Shown in pieces: positions 16,726-25,990 of a stretch of 64,000 bases of DNA; position 1 is the stretch's first letter, and each line of letters starts with the position of its first letter. Under the pieces are notes generated by a model. That model was not told the origin of the DNA. It did not search any database and was given only the letters and a program-made list of their open reading frames with translations. Made by a program: the position numbers and the translations under genes. Source of the stretch: Bacteroidota bacterium (GTDB lineage Bacteria; Bacteroidota; Bacteroidia; Chitinophagales; Chitinophagaceae); the NCBI GenBank assembly GCA_947452905.1, contig CANGEP010000006.1:87121-151120 (forward strand), given 5' to 3'.

Positions 16726-17178
16726 ATGAGCTTAGAAACAGAAGTGATGTCTTTGATGAAAGACGCTATGAAAAATAAAGACGAAGCTTTATTAAGAGGA
16801 TTAAGAGCTATTAAAGCAGAAATTATAAAAGCCAAAACAGAACCTGGTGCCAATGGCGAAATCTCTGCAGATGCTGAGATGAAGCTTTTGCAAAAATTAG
16901 TAAAACAACGAAAAGATTCATTAGCCATATTTGAGCAACAAGGAAGAGCCGACTTGGCAACTAAAGAGTCGGAAGAAATTGCCGTTATAGAAAAATTCTT
17001 GCCTGCACAAATGAGTGAAGTCGAAGTAAAAACGGCGCTAGAAGCCATTATCGCCCAAGTGGGTGCTGCTGGGCCACAAGATTTAGGTAAAGTGATGGGC
17101 GTAGCGTCTAAGCAATTAGCTGGCAAGGCGGATGGCAAAATGATAGCCGCTATCACCAAAGAATTATTAACTACTTAG
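16726..17178 (+). CDS. GatB/YqeY domain protein
   Basis: The 150-residue protein matches the YqeY family throughout: an N-terminal LMKDAMKNKDEALLRGLRAI (family pattern MKxAMKxxDxxxLxxLR), LQKLVKQRKDSLAIFEQQGR, an E-x3-IEKFLPAQMSE segment and the closing DLGKVMGVASKQLAGKADG. It resembles the tRNA-binding tail domain of the amidotransferase subunit GatB. Free-standing YqeY is of uncertain function, possibly tRNA- or amidotransferase-related. It sits between gldC and the CvpA gene. Confidence 0.94.
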   Translation: MSLETEVMSLMKDAMKNKDEALLRGLRAIKAEIIKAKTEPGANGEISADAEMKLLQKLVKQRKDSLAIFEQQGRADLATKESEEIAVIEKFLPAQMSEVEVKTALEAIIAQVGAAGPQDLGKVMGVASKQLAGKADGKMIAAITKELLTT

Positions 17179-17181
17179 TAC

Positions 17182-17697
17182 ATGTGGTTAGATATTTTAG
17201 CTGGCACTTTATTTATTATCGCTTTATTGCAAGGGTATCGTCGTGGATTTATTCGCGCCCTTATCTCTTTTTTCTCTCTTTTTATTGGCTTGGTGCTTGC
17301 ATTTCAATTTGCAGGCTGGGTGGCTATTCAATTAAAAGAACATACAAAAATAGCTAGCCATTGGCTACCTTTTATTTCTTTTTTATTGGTTTTAGTTTTA
17401 GTATTAATTGTTTTAAGGTGGCTATCAGGATTACTTCAGCAAACAGCTGAATGGCTGCATTTAGGCTGGTTAAATACTATATTGGGAGTTGTACTTTACG
17501 TTTTTATTTATTACACGGTATTAAGTGCTATTGTCTATTTTTTACAAATTTTAGGGGTGCTTGAAGAAGCACAAATGAAAGGCACTTACACTTATGAATA
17601 CTTGCATAAATGGTGGCCTTATTTTATGGAGCAAATGGCATATTGGGTTCCTTCCATAAAACATACTCTAGTTACGTTTTCAAACCCCTTTAAATAG
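17182..17697 (+). CDS. CvpA family membrane protein
   Basis: This 171-residue inner-membrane protein has four predicted spans. Its start WLDILAGTLFIIALLQGYRR with GFIRALISF just after matches the CvpA signature (DhhhhhhhhhxxxxGxxRGFIR). CvpA is needed for colicin V export or production in E. coli and has been tied to envelope stress in other bacteria. Its exact function is unknown. It is the last gene of the gldC operon. Confidence 0.88.
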   Translation: MWLDILAGTLFIIALLQGYRRGFIRALISFFSLFIGLVLAFQFAGWVAIQLKEHTKIASHWLPFISFLLVLVLVLIVLRWLSGLLQQTAEWLHLGWLNTILGVVLYVFIYYTVLSAIVYFLQILGVLEEAQMKGTYTYEYLHKWWPYFMEQMAYWVPSIKHTLVTFSNPFK

Positions 17698-17761
17698 GTA
17701 AAAACCGACATTTATTAATTTGTTAATATCGAATTAAGTATCTTTATTCATATTGATTGTT

Positions 17762-18523
17762 ATGGAATACGAGATTATTAAAGAAGGAAAATTTGAATAC
17801 TTAGAATTGGGCGAAGGGGAACCGCTATTGTTGCTCCATGGTCTTTTTGGGGCACTTAGTAATTTTTCTGATTTAATTGAAAAATTTAGACAAACCCACA
17901 AGGTAGTAGTACCCTTATTGCCATTATTTGACCTAGATATTTTACATACAAGCGTAACAGGGTTAGCAAAATTTGTAACAGAGTTTATTGAGTATAAAAA
18001 ATTTGATCAAGTACATTTACTTGGTAATTCATTAGGAGGACATGTAGGTTTGGTATATGTTTTAAAACATCCCGAAAAAGTAAAATCACTTATTTTAACG
18101 GGAAGCAGTGGTTTATTTGAAAATGCAATGGGGGATACTTATCCAAAGCGTGGCGATTATGAATACATAAAAAATAAAACTGCTCAAACTTTTTACGATC
18201 CTGCAATGGCTACGCCAGCTTTAGTGGATGAGGTTTTTGAGATTACGCGTAACCGCATTAAAGTAATTAAAATTATAGCTTTAGCAAAAAGTGCCATCCG
18301 AAATAATTTAGGGGAAGAACTTAATCAGATTAAAGTGCCAACCTTATTAATTTGGGGTAAAAATGATATTGTTACGCCACCATTTGTAGCAGAAGAGTTT
18401 AAAAAGTTAATTCCACAAAGTGAGTTGCATTTTATTGACAAATGTGGTCATGCGCCAATGATGGAAGTGCCTCATGAGTTTAATAGTATTTTATTTAATT
18501 TTTTAATGACTTTGCCTAAATAA
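17762..18523 (+). CDS. Alpha/beta hydrolase
   Basis: The 253-residue protein is a typical alpha/beta-fold hydrolase. It has the oxyanion-hole strand LLLLHGLFGALSNF, the nucleophile elbow GNSLGG (Ser near residue 90), the acid region IWGKNDIVTP and the catalytic His in CGHAPMMEVP. The family includes esterases, epoxide hydrolases and meta-cleavage hydrolases; the substrate cannot be told. I took ATG 17762 rather than TTG 17753 because family N-termini begin shortly before the first strand. The CBS gene follows after 6 bases. Confidence 0.9.
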   Translation: MEYEIIKEGKFEYLELGEGEPLLLLHGLFGALSNFSDLIEKFRQTHKVVVPLLPLFDLDILHTSVTGLAKFVTEFIEYKKFDQVHLLGNSLGGHVGLVYVLKHPEKVKSLILTGSSGLFENAMGDTYPKRGDYEYIKNKTAQTFYDPAMATPALVDEVFEITRNRIKVIKIIALAKSAIRNNLGEELNQIKVPTLLIWGKNDIVTPPFVAEEFKKLIPQSELHFIDKCGHAPMMEVPHEFNSILFNFLMTLPK

Positions 18524-18529
18524 ATCAAC

Positions 18530-19189
18530 ATGCTAGCTGCAACTATCGCCAGTAAGGCTTTGCCTCAGATACAGTTTACCGATAATGTAGCTTTTGTATT
18601 GCAATGCATGGAAGATTTTGACGTGCAGCATTTACCAGTAGTTAAGGACGATTACTATACAGGGTTAATTAGTAAAGAAACTTTGTTAGATAGTAATGAA
18701 ACAGAAACTATTGGGAACTTAGCAGATTCTTTTTTGAGAGTAGCCATTAATGAAAAAGCTCATTTTTTGACTGCCTTAAATTTATTTACCAAACATCATA
18801 TTAGTTTATTACCTGTAGTAAATGAACAACAAGAAACCATAGGCGTTGTATTACAAGAAAATTTAAACGAATTATTGGCTCAATTTTTAGGGGTAGATAT
18901 GCCAGGGGCTACTATCGTGTTGGCGATAAATCCATATCAATACTCTCTAGCAGAAATGAGCCGATTAGTGGAAACGAATAATGCTCAAATTTTGCATTTA
19001 AACGCAGCTTTTGACGAAGCCACAGGAAATTTAATGGTAACCCTGAAAATTAATAAAGAAGAGGCTGCTGCTATCATTGCTACTTTTCAAAGATATAATT
19101 ATCAAGTGCTTCATTATTTTGGAAATTCTCCTATACATGATGACATCGAAGAGCATTATCAACACTTAATGAATTACTTAGATGTTTAA
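18530..19189 (+). CDS. CBS-domain protein with C-terminal ACT-like region (AcuB-like)
   Basis: Residues 1-120 form a tandem pair of CBS motifs (FVLQCMEDFDVQHLPVVKDD and ALNLFTKHHISLLPVVNEQ), which bind adenosyl ligands. Residues 128-200 look like an ACT-type regulatory fold (GATIVLAINPYQYSLAEMSR). This arrangement resembles AcuB-type proteins. The ligand and target are unknown. Its last 8 bases overlap the start of a BamA/TamA-like gene, and in Bacteroidota this gene typically leads the nadK-uppS-bamA block, so an envelope-linked sensing role is possible (inference). Confidence 0.85.
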   Translation: MLAATIASKALPQIQFTDNVAFVLQCMEDFDVQHLPVVKDDYYTGLISKETLLDSNETETIGNLADSFLRVAINEKAHFLTALNLFTKHHISLLPVVNEQQETIGVVLQENLNELLAQFLGVDMPGATIVLAINPYQYSLAEMSRLVETNNAQILHLNAAFDEATGNLMVTLKINKEEAAAIIATFQRYNYQVLHYFGNSPIHDDIEEHYQHLMNYLDV

Positions 19190-20576
19190 AAAAATATTTT
19201 ATGCACTCCTGCTATTATTAATGATGGGTGTGGGGAGTTCTGCAAAAGCACAACAAAAAATTACCGCGATACATATTGAGGGAAATGCTAAAACTAAAGA
19301 GTATATCATTTTTAGAGAATTGCCTTATAAAGTAGGAGACACTTTTTCCAAAGATTCTTTACAAAAATTAAATATTGTTTCGGAGCATCAACTTATTAAT
19401 ACTTCTTTGTTTTTAAGTGCAACAGTTACTGCCAAAGACCTTGATAGTACACATGTTGAAATTGCTATTAGTGTAAAAGAAAGATGGTATTTATTTCCCT
19501 TGCCTTATTTTAGGTGGGTAGATAGAAATTTTAGCGAATGGTGGAATGTGCAACACCGAAGCCTAGACCGTGTTAATTATGGACTTAATTTTAAACAATC
19601 TAATGCTACAGGCAATAACGACAAATTAACGATTGGCATTATTTCCGGCTATACACAACAAACTATTTTACGTTATCAGTTTCCTTATTTAGATAAACAA
19701 TTAAAATTTGGGGCTGCCTTAGGGTGGCAATATTTTACACAAAAAGAAATTAATACTTCCACTGAAGCCGACAAGCAAGTGTTTACAAAAACCATCGATA
19801 TCAATCAAAAAGGATACAGAGCTAATATTAATTTGTTGTATCGGCCTAATTTATTTAATAGGCATAGTTTACAAATTGGGTATGGTAATAGCGAAATCTC
19901 AGATTCCATCTTTTTAAGACAAGCTAATTATATGCCTAATTATAAAAAATCATTTTCATATATCGATTTTAATTTAGCCTTTACACATGTTAAATTTAAT
20001 TATAACGCTTATCCAACACAAGGATCTAGCACCGAATTTGCTTTATATCAACGATTCTCATCCTCCTCTAATTTAAGCTCATTTCAGTTTAGAAAAATTT
20101 GGGCACATGAGTTTTCTAAAAAGTCGTTTTATTATATTGAATCCAATAGTGTGGGAAAGATTATTCCCAATCAAAACTTTTTGGATAGCCGTTTAATGGG
20201 GTATGGCAACATGCAAATGAGTGGACTTGAATATTATGTAGTTGATGGAAACGCAGGTACTATTTTAAAAACAGAGTTACACTTTTTGTTAGGTAGTTTT
20301 AATGTGCCTAAAACTTCGGGCATCAAAATGGTTGATAATTTTAGCAAAAAACTACCCGATATTCATTATAATTTTTGGCTAAAAGCATTTACTAATTTGG
20401 GTTATGTGTATAGTGAACGCCCTACAAATGCTAGTAAACTATCTAATACGCTTTTAAGAACAGCGGGTATTGGGTTAGATATTATTAGTATTTATGATTT
20501 TGTGTTAAAAATTGATTACAGTGTGAATCAGTTGGGAGACAAAGGGGTATATTTGCATGGCGGTATTAATTTTTAA
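19182..20576 (+). CDS. BamA/TamA-family outer-membrane protein (short POTRA + barrel)
   Basis: The 464-residue protein has a signal peptide (residues 1-24, ending AKAQ) and one POTRA domain (KITAIHIEGNAKTKEYIIFR to about 110, including HVEIAISVKERWYLFPLPYF). The rest consists of alternating strands ending in an aromatic-rich region, consistent with an Omp85-type barrel. The close GVYLHGGINF lacks the exact terminal Phe context of BamA but ends in F. The function is probably assembly or translocation of outer-membrane components. It is distinct from the full-length BamA at 23218. It overlaps the CBS gene and precedes nadK by 9 bases. Confidence 0.82.
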   Translation: MFKKIFYALLLLLMMGVGSSAKAQQKITAIHIEGNAKTKEYIIFRELPYKVGDTFSKDSLQKLNIVSEHQLINTSLFLSATVTAKDLDSTHVEIAISVKERWYLFPLPYFRWVDRNFSEWWNVQHRSLDRVNYGLNFKQSNATGNNDKLTIGIISGYTQQTILRYQFPYLDKQLKFGAALGWQYFTQKEINTSTEADKQVFTKTIDINQKGYRANINLLYRPNLFNRHSLQIGYGNSEISDSIFLRQANYMPNYKKSFSYIDFNLAFTHVKFNYNAYPTQGSSTEFALYQRFSSSSNLSSFQFRKIWAHEFSKKSFYYIESNSVGKIIPNQNFLDSRLMGYGNMQMSGLEYYVVDGNAGTILKTELHFLLGSFNVPKTSGIKMVDNFSKKLPDIHYNFWLKAFTNLGYVYSERPTNASKLSNTLLRTAGIGLDIISIYDFVLKIDYSVNQLGDKGVYLHGGINF

Positions 20577-20585
20577 TTCTGATCC

Positions 20586-21467
20586 ATGAAAGTTGCTATT
20601 TATAGTAGAGGGGTAGACGCTGATCAACAACAATCTTTGCATGCTTTATTACATGAATTGAATAAGCATGATATTACTATTTATGTATTCGAAGATTTAT
20701 TGAAAAAGTTTTCTTTGGCAACTGCTCTAGGTAAAGAGCCTTTAATACCTTTTGCATGCTCTTCAGATTTACATAATACCATTGATTGTTTAATTAGTGT
20801 GGGCGGAGATGGAACAGTTTTGGATGCTATTACTTTAGTGGGAGATACTCAAATTCCAATTTTAGGTATTAATTATGGTCGCCTTGGTTTTTTAGCAACG
20901 ATATCAAAAGACGAGTTGGGTATTATGGTGGAGTCTCTCGTAAATCGTACTTATATCATTGAGAAAAGAACCTTGATTCATGTGGATGCTAATATTCCCA
21001 TTTTTGGAAGTTCTCCCTTTGCTTTGAATGAATTTGCGATACATAAAAGAGATACTTCACCCATGATTAAAATTCACACGTATTTAAACGGTGAATTTTT
21101 AAATTCCTATTGGGCAGATGGATTAATTGTAGCTACTCCTACTGGATCTACTGGATATAATATGAGTTGTAATGGACCCATTTTATTTCCCGATTCTGCA
21201 AGCCTTGTTATTACGCCAGTAGCTCCCCATAATTTAAATGTTAGATCGATAGTCGTACCTGATAGTTCAGTGATATCTTTTGAAATCGAAGGACGTACCG
21301 AAGAATTAATTTGTGCAATGGATGCTAGAAAAGAAATTGTTCCCAAAAATATTCAGCTAGCTGTCAAAAAAGAAAACTTTTTAGTAAGCTTTATTCGGTT
21401 AAATGAAAATAGTTATTTAACAACTTTAAGAAATAAGTTAACCTGGGGTTTAGATAAAAGAAATTAG
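20586..21467 (+). CDS. nadK: NAD kinase
   Basis: NAD kinase phosphorylates NAD+ to NADP+ with ATP or polyphosphate. The 293-residue protein carries the catalytic SVGGDGTVLDA motif, INYGRLGFLATI and the nucleotide-binding PTGSTGYNMSCNGPI block, then the C-terminal strand PHNLNVRSIVVPD. Length and order match the family. It lies between the BamA-like gene and DUF6089, with gaps of 9 and 3 bases, inside the envelope operon. Confidence 0.97.
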   Translation: MKVAIYSRGVDADQQQSLHALLHELNKHDITIYVFEDLLKKFSLATALGKEPLIPFACSSDLHNTIDCLISVGGDGTVLDAITLVGDTQIPILGINYGRLGFLATISKDELGIMVESLVNRTYIIEKRTLIHVDANIPIFGSSPFALNEFAIHKRDTSPMIKIHTYLNGEFLNSYWADGLIVATPTGSTGYNMSCNGPILFPDSASLVITPVAPHNLNVRSIVVPDSSVISFEIEGRTEELICAMDARKEIVPKNIQLAVKKENFLVSFIRLNENSYLTTLRNKLTWGLDKRN

Positions 21468-21470
21468 TAC

Positions 21471-22349
21471 ATGCGCGTATTGTATATCTCTACCATATTA
21501 ATAGCCTTGCTATTTTCGCAAAACCTTCAGGGGCAACACTTACAGCTTATTGAAAGCAGAGGGGAACTTGGCGTTTATACTGGTTATAGCTCCTACAATG
21601 GTGATGTGTCTACCGATAAACAATTTATAAAACCTGCCAAAGGGATTTATTACAAAAGATTACTCAACGACTATATTGGTATAAAAATTAATTACGAAGA
21701 TTTACAATTGTATGGGAATGATTTACTGTCGAGTAATAATTATGAAAATACACGAGGCTTCCAATTTCAAAATGATTTAAAGGAACTGAGCCTTTCTTTT
21801 GAATTTAATTTTTTAAAATTAATTAATGGCAATGAGTTTTATCGCCTCACCCCCTATTTAGGAATTGGGTATGGTCAAATGATAGATCCTCCTAAAACAA
21901 TGTTATTGCCAAGGTATACCGCCGATTTAAATTTTGTAAATATTAATACCGCTTATTTTGTTCCATCAAATCCTTCAATCTTAATTAGAGAAAATATACC
22001 TGCCATTAGAACCTATCCCATTTATCTTGGTTTTAAATACAATCTGTTTGGGCAACTTAATTTTTTTACAGAGATAAGCTATCGTTTTACGAATTCCGAT
22101 TTAATAGATGCTTTGCAGGATGATGAATTATTATCACGCACCGATGTTAATTTAAAGCCGATTTATTTTCAAGCCAGTCGAACAGGGAAAGATCAATTTA
22201 TGACAGGAAAATTAGGAATCTCTTATACTTTTCGAAAAATATATGGTCCTGAGAAATTGAAGTATCAACGAAAGGCTGCTTTAAACCTTTCTGAAAATGG
22301 AGAGGGAAAACCACGTAAATTTCGTTTTAATCCTTTTAAAAGAAATTAA
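21471..22349 (+). CDS. DUF6089 family outer-membrane beta-barrel protein
   Basis: The 292-residue protein has a signal peptide (residues 1-21, ending LQGQ) and then the family start ESRGELGVYTGYSSYNGD. Alternating aromatic strands typical of an 8-12-stranded barrel follow, along with YLGIGYGQM and the late strand KLGISYTFRKIYG. The C-terminal 30 residues are basic and probably periplasmic or disordered. The family is confined to Bacteroidota and regularly lies between nadK and uppS, as here. No function is established. Confidence 0.85.
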   Translation: MRVLYISTILIALLFSQNLQGQHLQLIESRGELGVYTGYSSYNGDVSTDKQFIKPAKGIYYKRLLNDYIGIKINYEDLQLYGNDLLSSNNYENTRGFQFQNDLKELSLSFEFNFLKLINGNEFYRLTPYLGIGYGQMIDPPKTMLLPRYTADLNFVNINTAYFVPSNPSILIRENIPAIRTYPIYLGFKYNLFGQLNFFTEISYRFTNSDLIDALQDDELLSRTDVNLKPIYFQASRTGKDQFMTGKLGISYTFRKIYGPEKLKYQRKAALNLSENGEGKPRKFRFNPFKRN

Positions 22350-22375
22350 GCAGCTTAATTTCTTATTTTTACATT

Positions 22376-23113
22376 ATGGAAAATTTGGATTTGAGCAAAC
22401 TACCTAAGCATATTGCTATTATTATGGATGGCAATGGAAGGTGGGCACAAGAGAAGGGGGAGGATCGTTTATATGGGCATTACCATGGGGTGATTAGTGT
22501 AAGAAAAGTGGTTGAAGCAGCTACCGAAATAGGCATTGACTACCTTACTTTATATGCTTTTAGTACCGAAAATTGGGATCGACCTGAAGCCGAAGTTATG
22601 GGCTTAATGAGCTTATTTGTAGACACTATTGCCAAAGAAGTACCTGATTTACATAAGAATAATATAAAATTATGCTTTATTGGGATGTTAGATAGGCTCC
22701 CAGAAGCTGCCCAAAAAGCCTTAGCTGATGCCACTGCACACACCGCTCAAAATACGGGGTTAACCCTAGTAATTGCCTTAAGTTATAGCAGCAGATGGGA
22801 GATTATAGAAGCTGTAAAAAACATAGCTAAACAGGTTGAAGAACGTCAATTAACCATTACCGACATAAATGAGGCTATTTTTGCTCAAACACTTACTACG
22901 AAAGGGATTCCAGATCCTGAATTAATGATTAGAACCAGCGGTGAACACCGAATTAGTAATTTCTTATTATACCAATTGGCCTATGCAGAACTGTATTTTA
23001 CCGATACCAGATGGCCGGATTTTAGGAAAGAAGACTTGATTAAAGCGATCCTAGATTATCAAAACAGAGAGCGTAGATTTGGAAAAACAAGCGCACAAAT
23101 CAAGTCAAATTAA
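22376..23113 (+). CDS. uppS: Isoprenyl transferase (undecaprenyl diphosphate synthase)
   Basis: This cis-prenyltransferase makes the C55 lipid carrier for peptidoglycan and O-antigen from farnesyl diphosphate and IPP. The 245 residues show the catalytic IMDGNGRWAQ, YLTLYAFSTENWDRP, the substrate-binding PDPELMIRTSGEHRISNFLL and the final FGKTSAQ region. All key residues are present (Asp of MDGNGRWA, the RTSGExRxSNF block). It follows DUF6089 by 26 bases and precedes bamA after a 104-base gap. Confidence 0.97.
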   Translation: MENLDLSKLPKHIAIIMDGNGRWAQEKGEDRLYGHYHGVISVRKVVEAATEIGIDYLTLYAFSTENWDRPEAEVMGLMSLFVDTIAKEVPDLHKNNIKLCFIGMLDRLPEAAQKALADATAHTAQNTGLTLVIALSYSSRWEIIEAVKNIAKQVEERQLTITDINEAIFAQTLTTKGIPDPELMIRTSGEHRISNFLLYQLAYAELYFTDTRWPDFRKEDLIKAILDYQNRERRFGKTSAQIKSN

Positions 23114-23116
23114 AAA

Positions 23117-23174
23117 ATTACGTAATATATTAATTTTTGCTTTTTAACAAAGACTTTGAAATATTACGAGTAAT
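23117..23174. promoter_or_regulatory. Two ATTAC/GTAAT inverted repeats upstream of bamA
   Basis: ATTACGTAAT (23117-23126) and ATTAC-GA-GTAAT (23163-23174) share the same half-site and have centres 47 bases apart, in the 104-base gap between uppS and bamA. The second ends 43 bases before the bamA ATG. Such a pair could bind a dimeric regulator. No exact TAnnTTTG box is present in this gap; TAATTTTTG (23130-23138) and TAATTTG (23171-23177) are each one base off. Confidence 0.35.
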
Positions 23175-23217
23175 TTGCGACACTTTTAAATTATAAATGT
23201 TTTAGCCCCACCAGCAG

Positions 23218-25956
23218 ATGCAGAAATTTCTCCAATTTACGATAGGTTCCCTCTTTTTGGTCTTATTGTCCACTTCTTCTTATGCGCAGCAAATACCTGC
23301 CAAAGATTCGGTTTCTACCTTAAACGTAAAACTGTTGGGTTTATTCAATCAAAAGACTCCGGTTAAGTATAAAATCAAAACCTTGAAAGTAGTCGGTAAT
23401 GAGAATTTTGATGAAAATCTTTTACTGTCTTTGTCTGCTTTAAATTTAGGAGATGAGGTGACCATTCCAGGTGCTGATAATTTTGCTAAATCCATTCATA
23501 AATTAATGGATCAAAATTATTTTAGTGATGTAAGTATTTATGTAACTGGATTAGAGGGTAATCAAATTGATGTGGAGATAAATGTAGTGGAGCGCCCTCG
23601 ATTATCAAAATTCAATCTCATTGGCATTCGTAAATCAGACAATGATGAATTGTCGGGTAAAACAGGTTTATTACCCAATAGAGTGGTCACCGAAAACATG
23701 AAGATTACCGCAGTAGAAGGCATTAAAAAATATTATGCGGAAAAAGGTTTTCAAGATGTTAAAGTCACTATCAAAGAGAAAAAAGACCTTACACGAAAAA
23801 ATAATTTATTACTCGACTTTATCGTGGACAAAGGTCCTAAAGTGAGAATTAATAGTATCAACTTTGGAGGCAATCAAATTGAAGAGCAAAAATTAAAAAA
23901 GAGTTTAAAAGAGATTCACGAAAAACCAAGACTTACTTTATCTCCTATTAATGACAAGCCAATCATCGTTAAAACCTCTCCTTATACTTTCGAGCAGTAT
24001 ATGAAGGAGAAAGGCTTTTTGACTTTTACTAAGACTAGAAAAATATTAAATCCTTATATCCGTCTTTCCTTATCTTCTGCAAAATACAACCTTAAAAAGT
24101 ATGACGAAGGCAAAGACAATTTGTTGAATTATTATAACTCTTTAGGATATAGAGATGCGGTTATTGAAAAAGATACAGTTTATCATAATGCAGGCGGCAA
24201 TTTAAATATTGACATGCAGCTAAAAGAAGGACGTAAATATTATTTCGGAAATATTAGTTGGAGAGGAAATACTAAATATCCCGATTCCTTATTATCTACT
24301 ATTTTAAATATTAAAAAAGGAGATATTTACAATCGTGAAGTGTTGTACAATAAATTAGGTAAAACACAAACAGCAGAAGGGGGAGATATTAGTGGCTTAT
24401 ACCAAGATGATGGTTATTTATTTTTTGCAGTAGATCCAATCGAAACAGCGGTGTATAATGATACGATCGATTATGAAATAAGATTGCGTGAAGGTCCACA
24501 AGCGACCATCAAAACCATTCGTATTGCAGGTAATGAAAAAACAAAAGATTTTGTAATTCGTCGTGAAATTAGAACCATACCAGGGGATAAATTTAGCCGT
24601 AGTTTATTAATACGTTCTCAGCGAGAAATTTCTCAATTGAATTTCTTCGATCAAGAAAAAATTAAAATTGATCCAGTGCCTAATCCTGAAGATGGTAGTG
24701 TAGATATTAATTACGGGGTAGAGGAAAAATCAAGTGATCAGTTAGAACTTAGTGCTGGATGGGGTGGTTATATTGGTTTAACAGGTACACTTGGAGTAAC
24801 CTTTAATAATTTCTCTTCTAAGAATATTTTTAAGAAATCGGCTTGGGATCCATTACCAATGGGAGATGGACAAAAGCTAAGTATTCGTGTACAAAGTAAT
24901 GGCAAGGCCTTTAGATCTATTAACGGCTCTTTCACCGAGCCATGGTTTGGGGGTATTAAAAGAAACTCTTTATCCTTGAGTATTTTTAATACTAAATATG
25001 GTCAAACATTTAATCAAGAAACAGGCATGTATGATATCAATGCTGCCGATAATCAATATATTTCTACTACGGGGGCTACTGTAATGTTTGGTCGTCAGTT
25101 GGCTTGGCCAGATGACTATTTCTCATTGAGTATGGGACTTAACTATACCCGTTACTTTTTAAAGAATTATCCAATTGATCCTTACAACTTGCCCAATTTT
25201 AGAAATGGGGCAGTGAATAATGTGAACTTTAGAATCTCTTTACAAAGAACTTCAGTGGATCAACCTTTGTTCCCAAGAACAGGTTCTACCTTTTTATTAA
25301 GCGGTCAGTTAACACCTCCTTATTCTTTATTGAGTTCATCCGTAAATACAGGAGAAAATAAATTTGAATTATTAGAGTACCATAAATGGAGATTTAATGG
25401 AGAATGGTTTATTCCATTAGGTAAACCAGCAGGGGAAGATCATAACAAACAATTTGTTTTAAGATTTGCCGCTAAATATGGTTTTGTAGGAAGATACAAT
25501 ACCGACTTAACAATTTCTCCTTTTGAAAGATTCCAATTAGGAGATGCAGGTTTAAGTAATCAGTTTGCTTTGTTGGGTTATGACATTATTGCACAAAGAG
25601 GTTATCCTGTGTATCAAACATCTAACCCTAAAGTAAATCCTGATCAACAAACTGCTTCACAACACTTTACTATTTTTAATAAATATGCAATGGAAGTGCG
25701 CTATCCTTTAAGTTTAGCTGCAAGTAGCACTATTTATGCTTTAGGATTTTTTGAAGCCGCTAACGGTTGGTATAGTATGAAAGATTACAATCCATTTGAA
25801 CTTCGTCGTTCTGTGGGTATTGGTATGCGTTTTTACTTACCTATGTTTGGTTTATTAGGTTTTGATTATGGTATTGGTATTGATCGTATTAATGGAACTA
25901 GTGCCCTTAAAGATGCAGGTCGATTTACCTTTATGTTAGGCTACGAACCGGAATAA
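23218..25956 (+). CDS. bamA: Outer membrane protein assembly factor BamA
   Basis: BamA is the central pore of the BAM complex that folds barrels into the outer membrane. The 912-residue protein has a signal peptide (1-24, ending SSYAQ) and about five POTRA domains to near residue 500 (for example VVGNENFDENLLLSLSALN and IRIAGNEKTKDFVIRREI). A 16-strand barrel follows with SAGWGGYIGLTGTLGVTFNN, the SFTEPWF motif and a late strand GIGMRFYLPMFGLLGFDYG. VDQPLFPRTGSTF matches the conserved lid-lock region. It heads bamA-ompH-ompH, the pairing of insertase and periplasmic chaperones. Confidence 0.97.
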   Translation: MQKFLQFTIGSLFLVLLSTSSYAQQIPAKDSVSTLNVKLLGLFNQKTPVKYKIKTLKVVGNENFDENLLLSLSALNLGDEVTIPGADNFAKSIHKLMDQNYFSDVSIYVTGLEGNQIDVEINVVERPRLSKFNLIGIRKSDNDELSGKTGLLPNRVVTENMKITAVEGIKKYYAEKGFQDVKVTIKEKKDLTRKNNLLLDFIVDKGPKVRINSINFGGNQIEEQKLKKSLKEIHEKPRLTLSPINDKPIIVKTSPYTFEQYMKEKGFLTFTKTRKILNPYIRLSLSSAKYNLKKYDEGKDNLLNYYNSLGYRDAVIEKDTVYHNAGGNLNIDMQLKEGRKYYFGNISWRGNTKYPDSLLSTILNIKKGDIYNREVLYNKLGKTQTAEGGDISGLYQDDGYLFFAVDPIETAVYNDTIDYEIRLREGPQATIKTIRIAGNEKTKDFVIRREIRTIPGDKFSRSLLIRSQREISQLNFFDQEKIKIDPVPNPEDGSVDINYGVEEKSSDQLELSAGWGGYIGLTGTLGVTFNNFSSKNIFKKSAWDPLPMGDGQKLSIRVQSNGKAFRSINGSFTEPWFGGIKRNSLSLSIFNTKYGQTFNQETGMYDINAADNQYISTTGATVMFGRQLAWPDDYFSLSMGLNYTRYFLKNYPIDPYNLPNFRNGAVNNVNFRISLQRTSVDQPLFPRTGSTFLLSGQLTPPYSLLSSSVNTGENKFELLEYHKWRFNGEWFIPLGKPAGEDHNKQFVLRFAAKYGFVGRYNTDLTISPFERFQLGDAGLSNQFALLGYDIIAQRGYPVYQTSNPKVNPDQQTASQHFTIFNKYAMEVRYPLSLAASSTIYALGFFEAANGWYSMKDYNPFELRRSVGIGMRFYLPMFGLLGFDYGIGIDRINGTSALKDAGRFTFMLGYEPE

Positions 25957-25990
25957 AAAACAGATTCTTTCAAACTTTAATTTATATAGT

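Noticed and set aside
16695..17159. 154-codon open frame antisense to the YqeY gene
   Set aside because: The sense frame encodes an intact YqeY protein in operon with gldC and cvpA; the antisense product has no domain.
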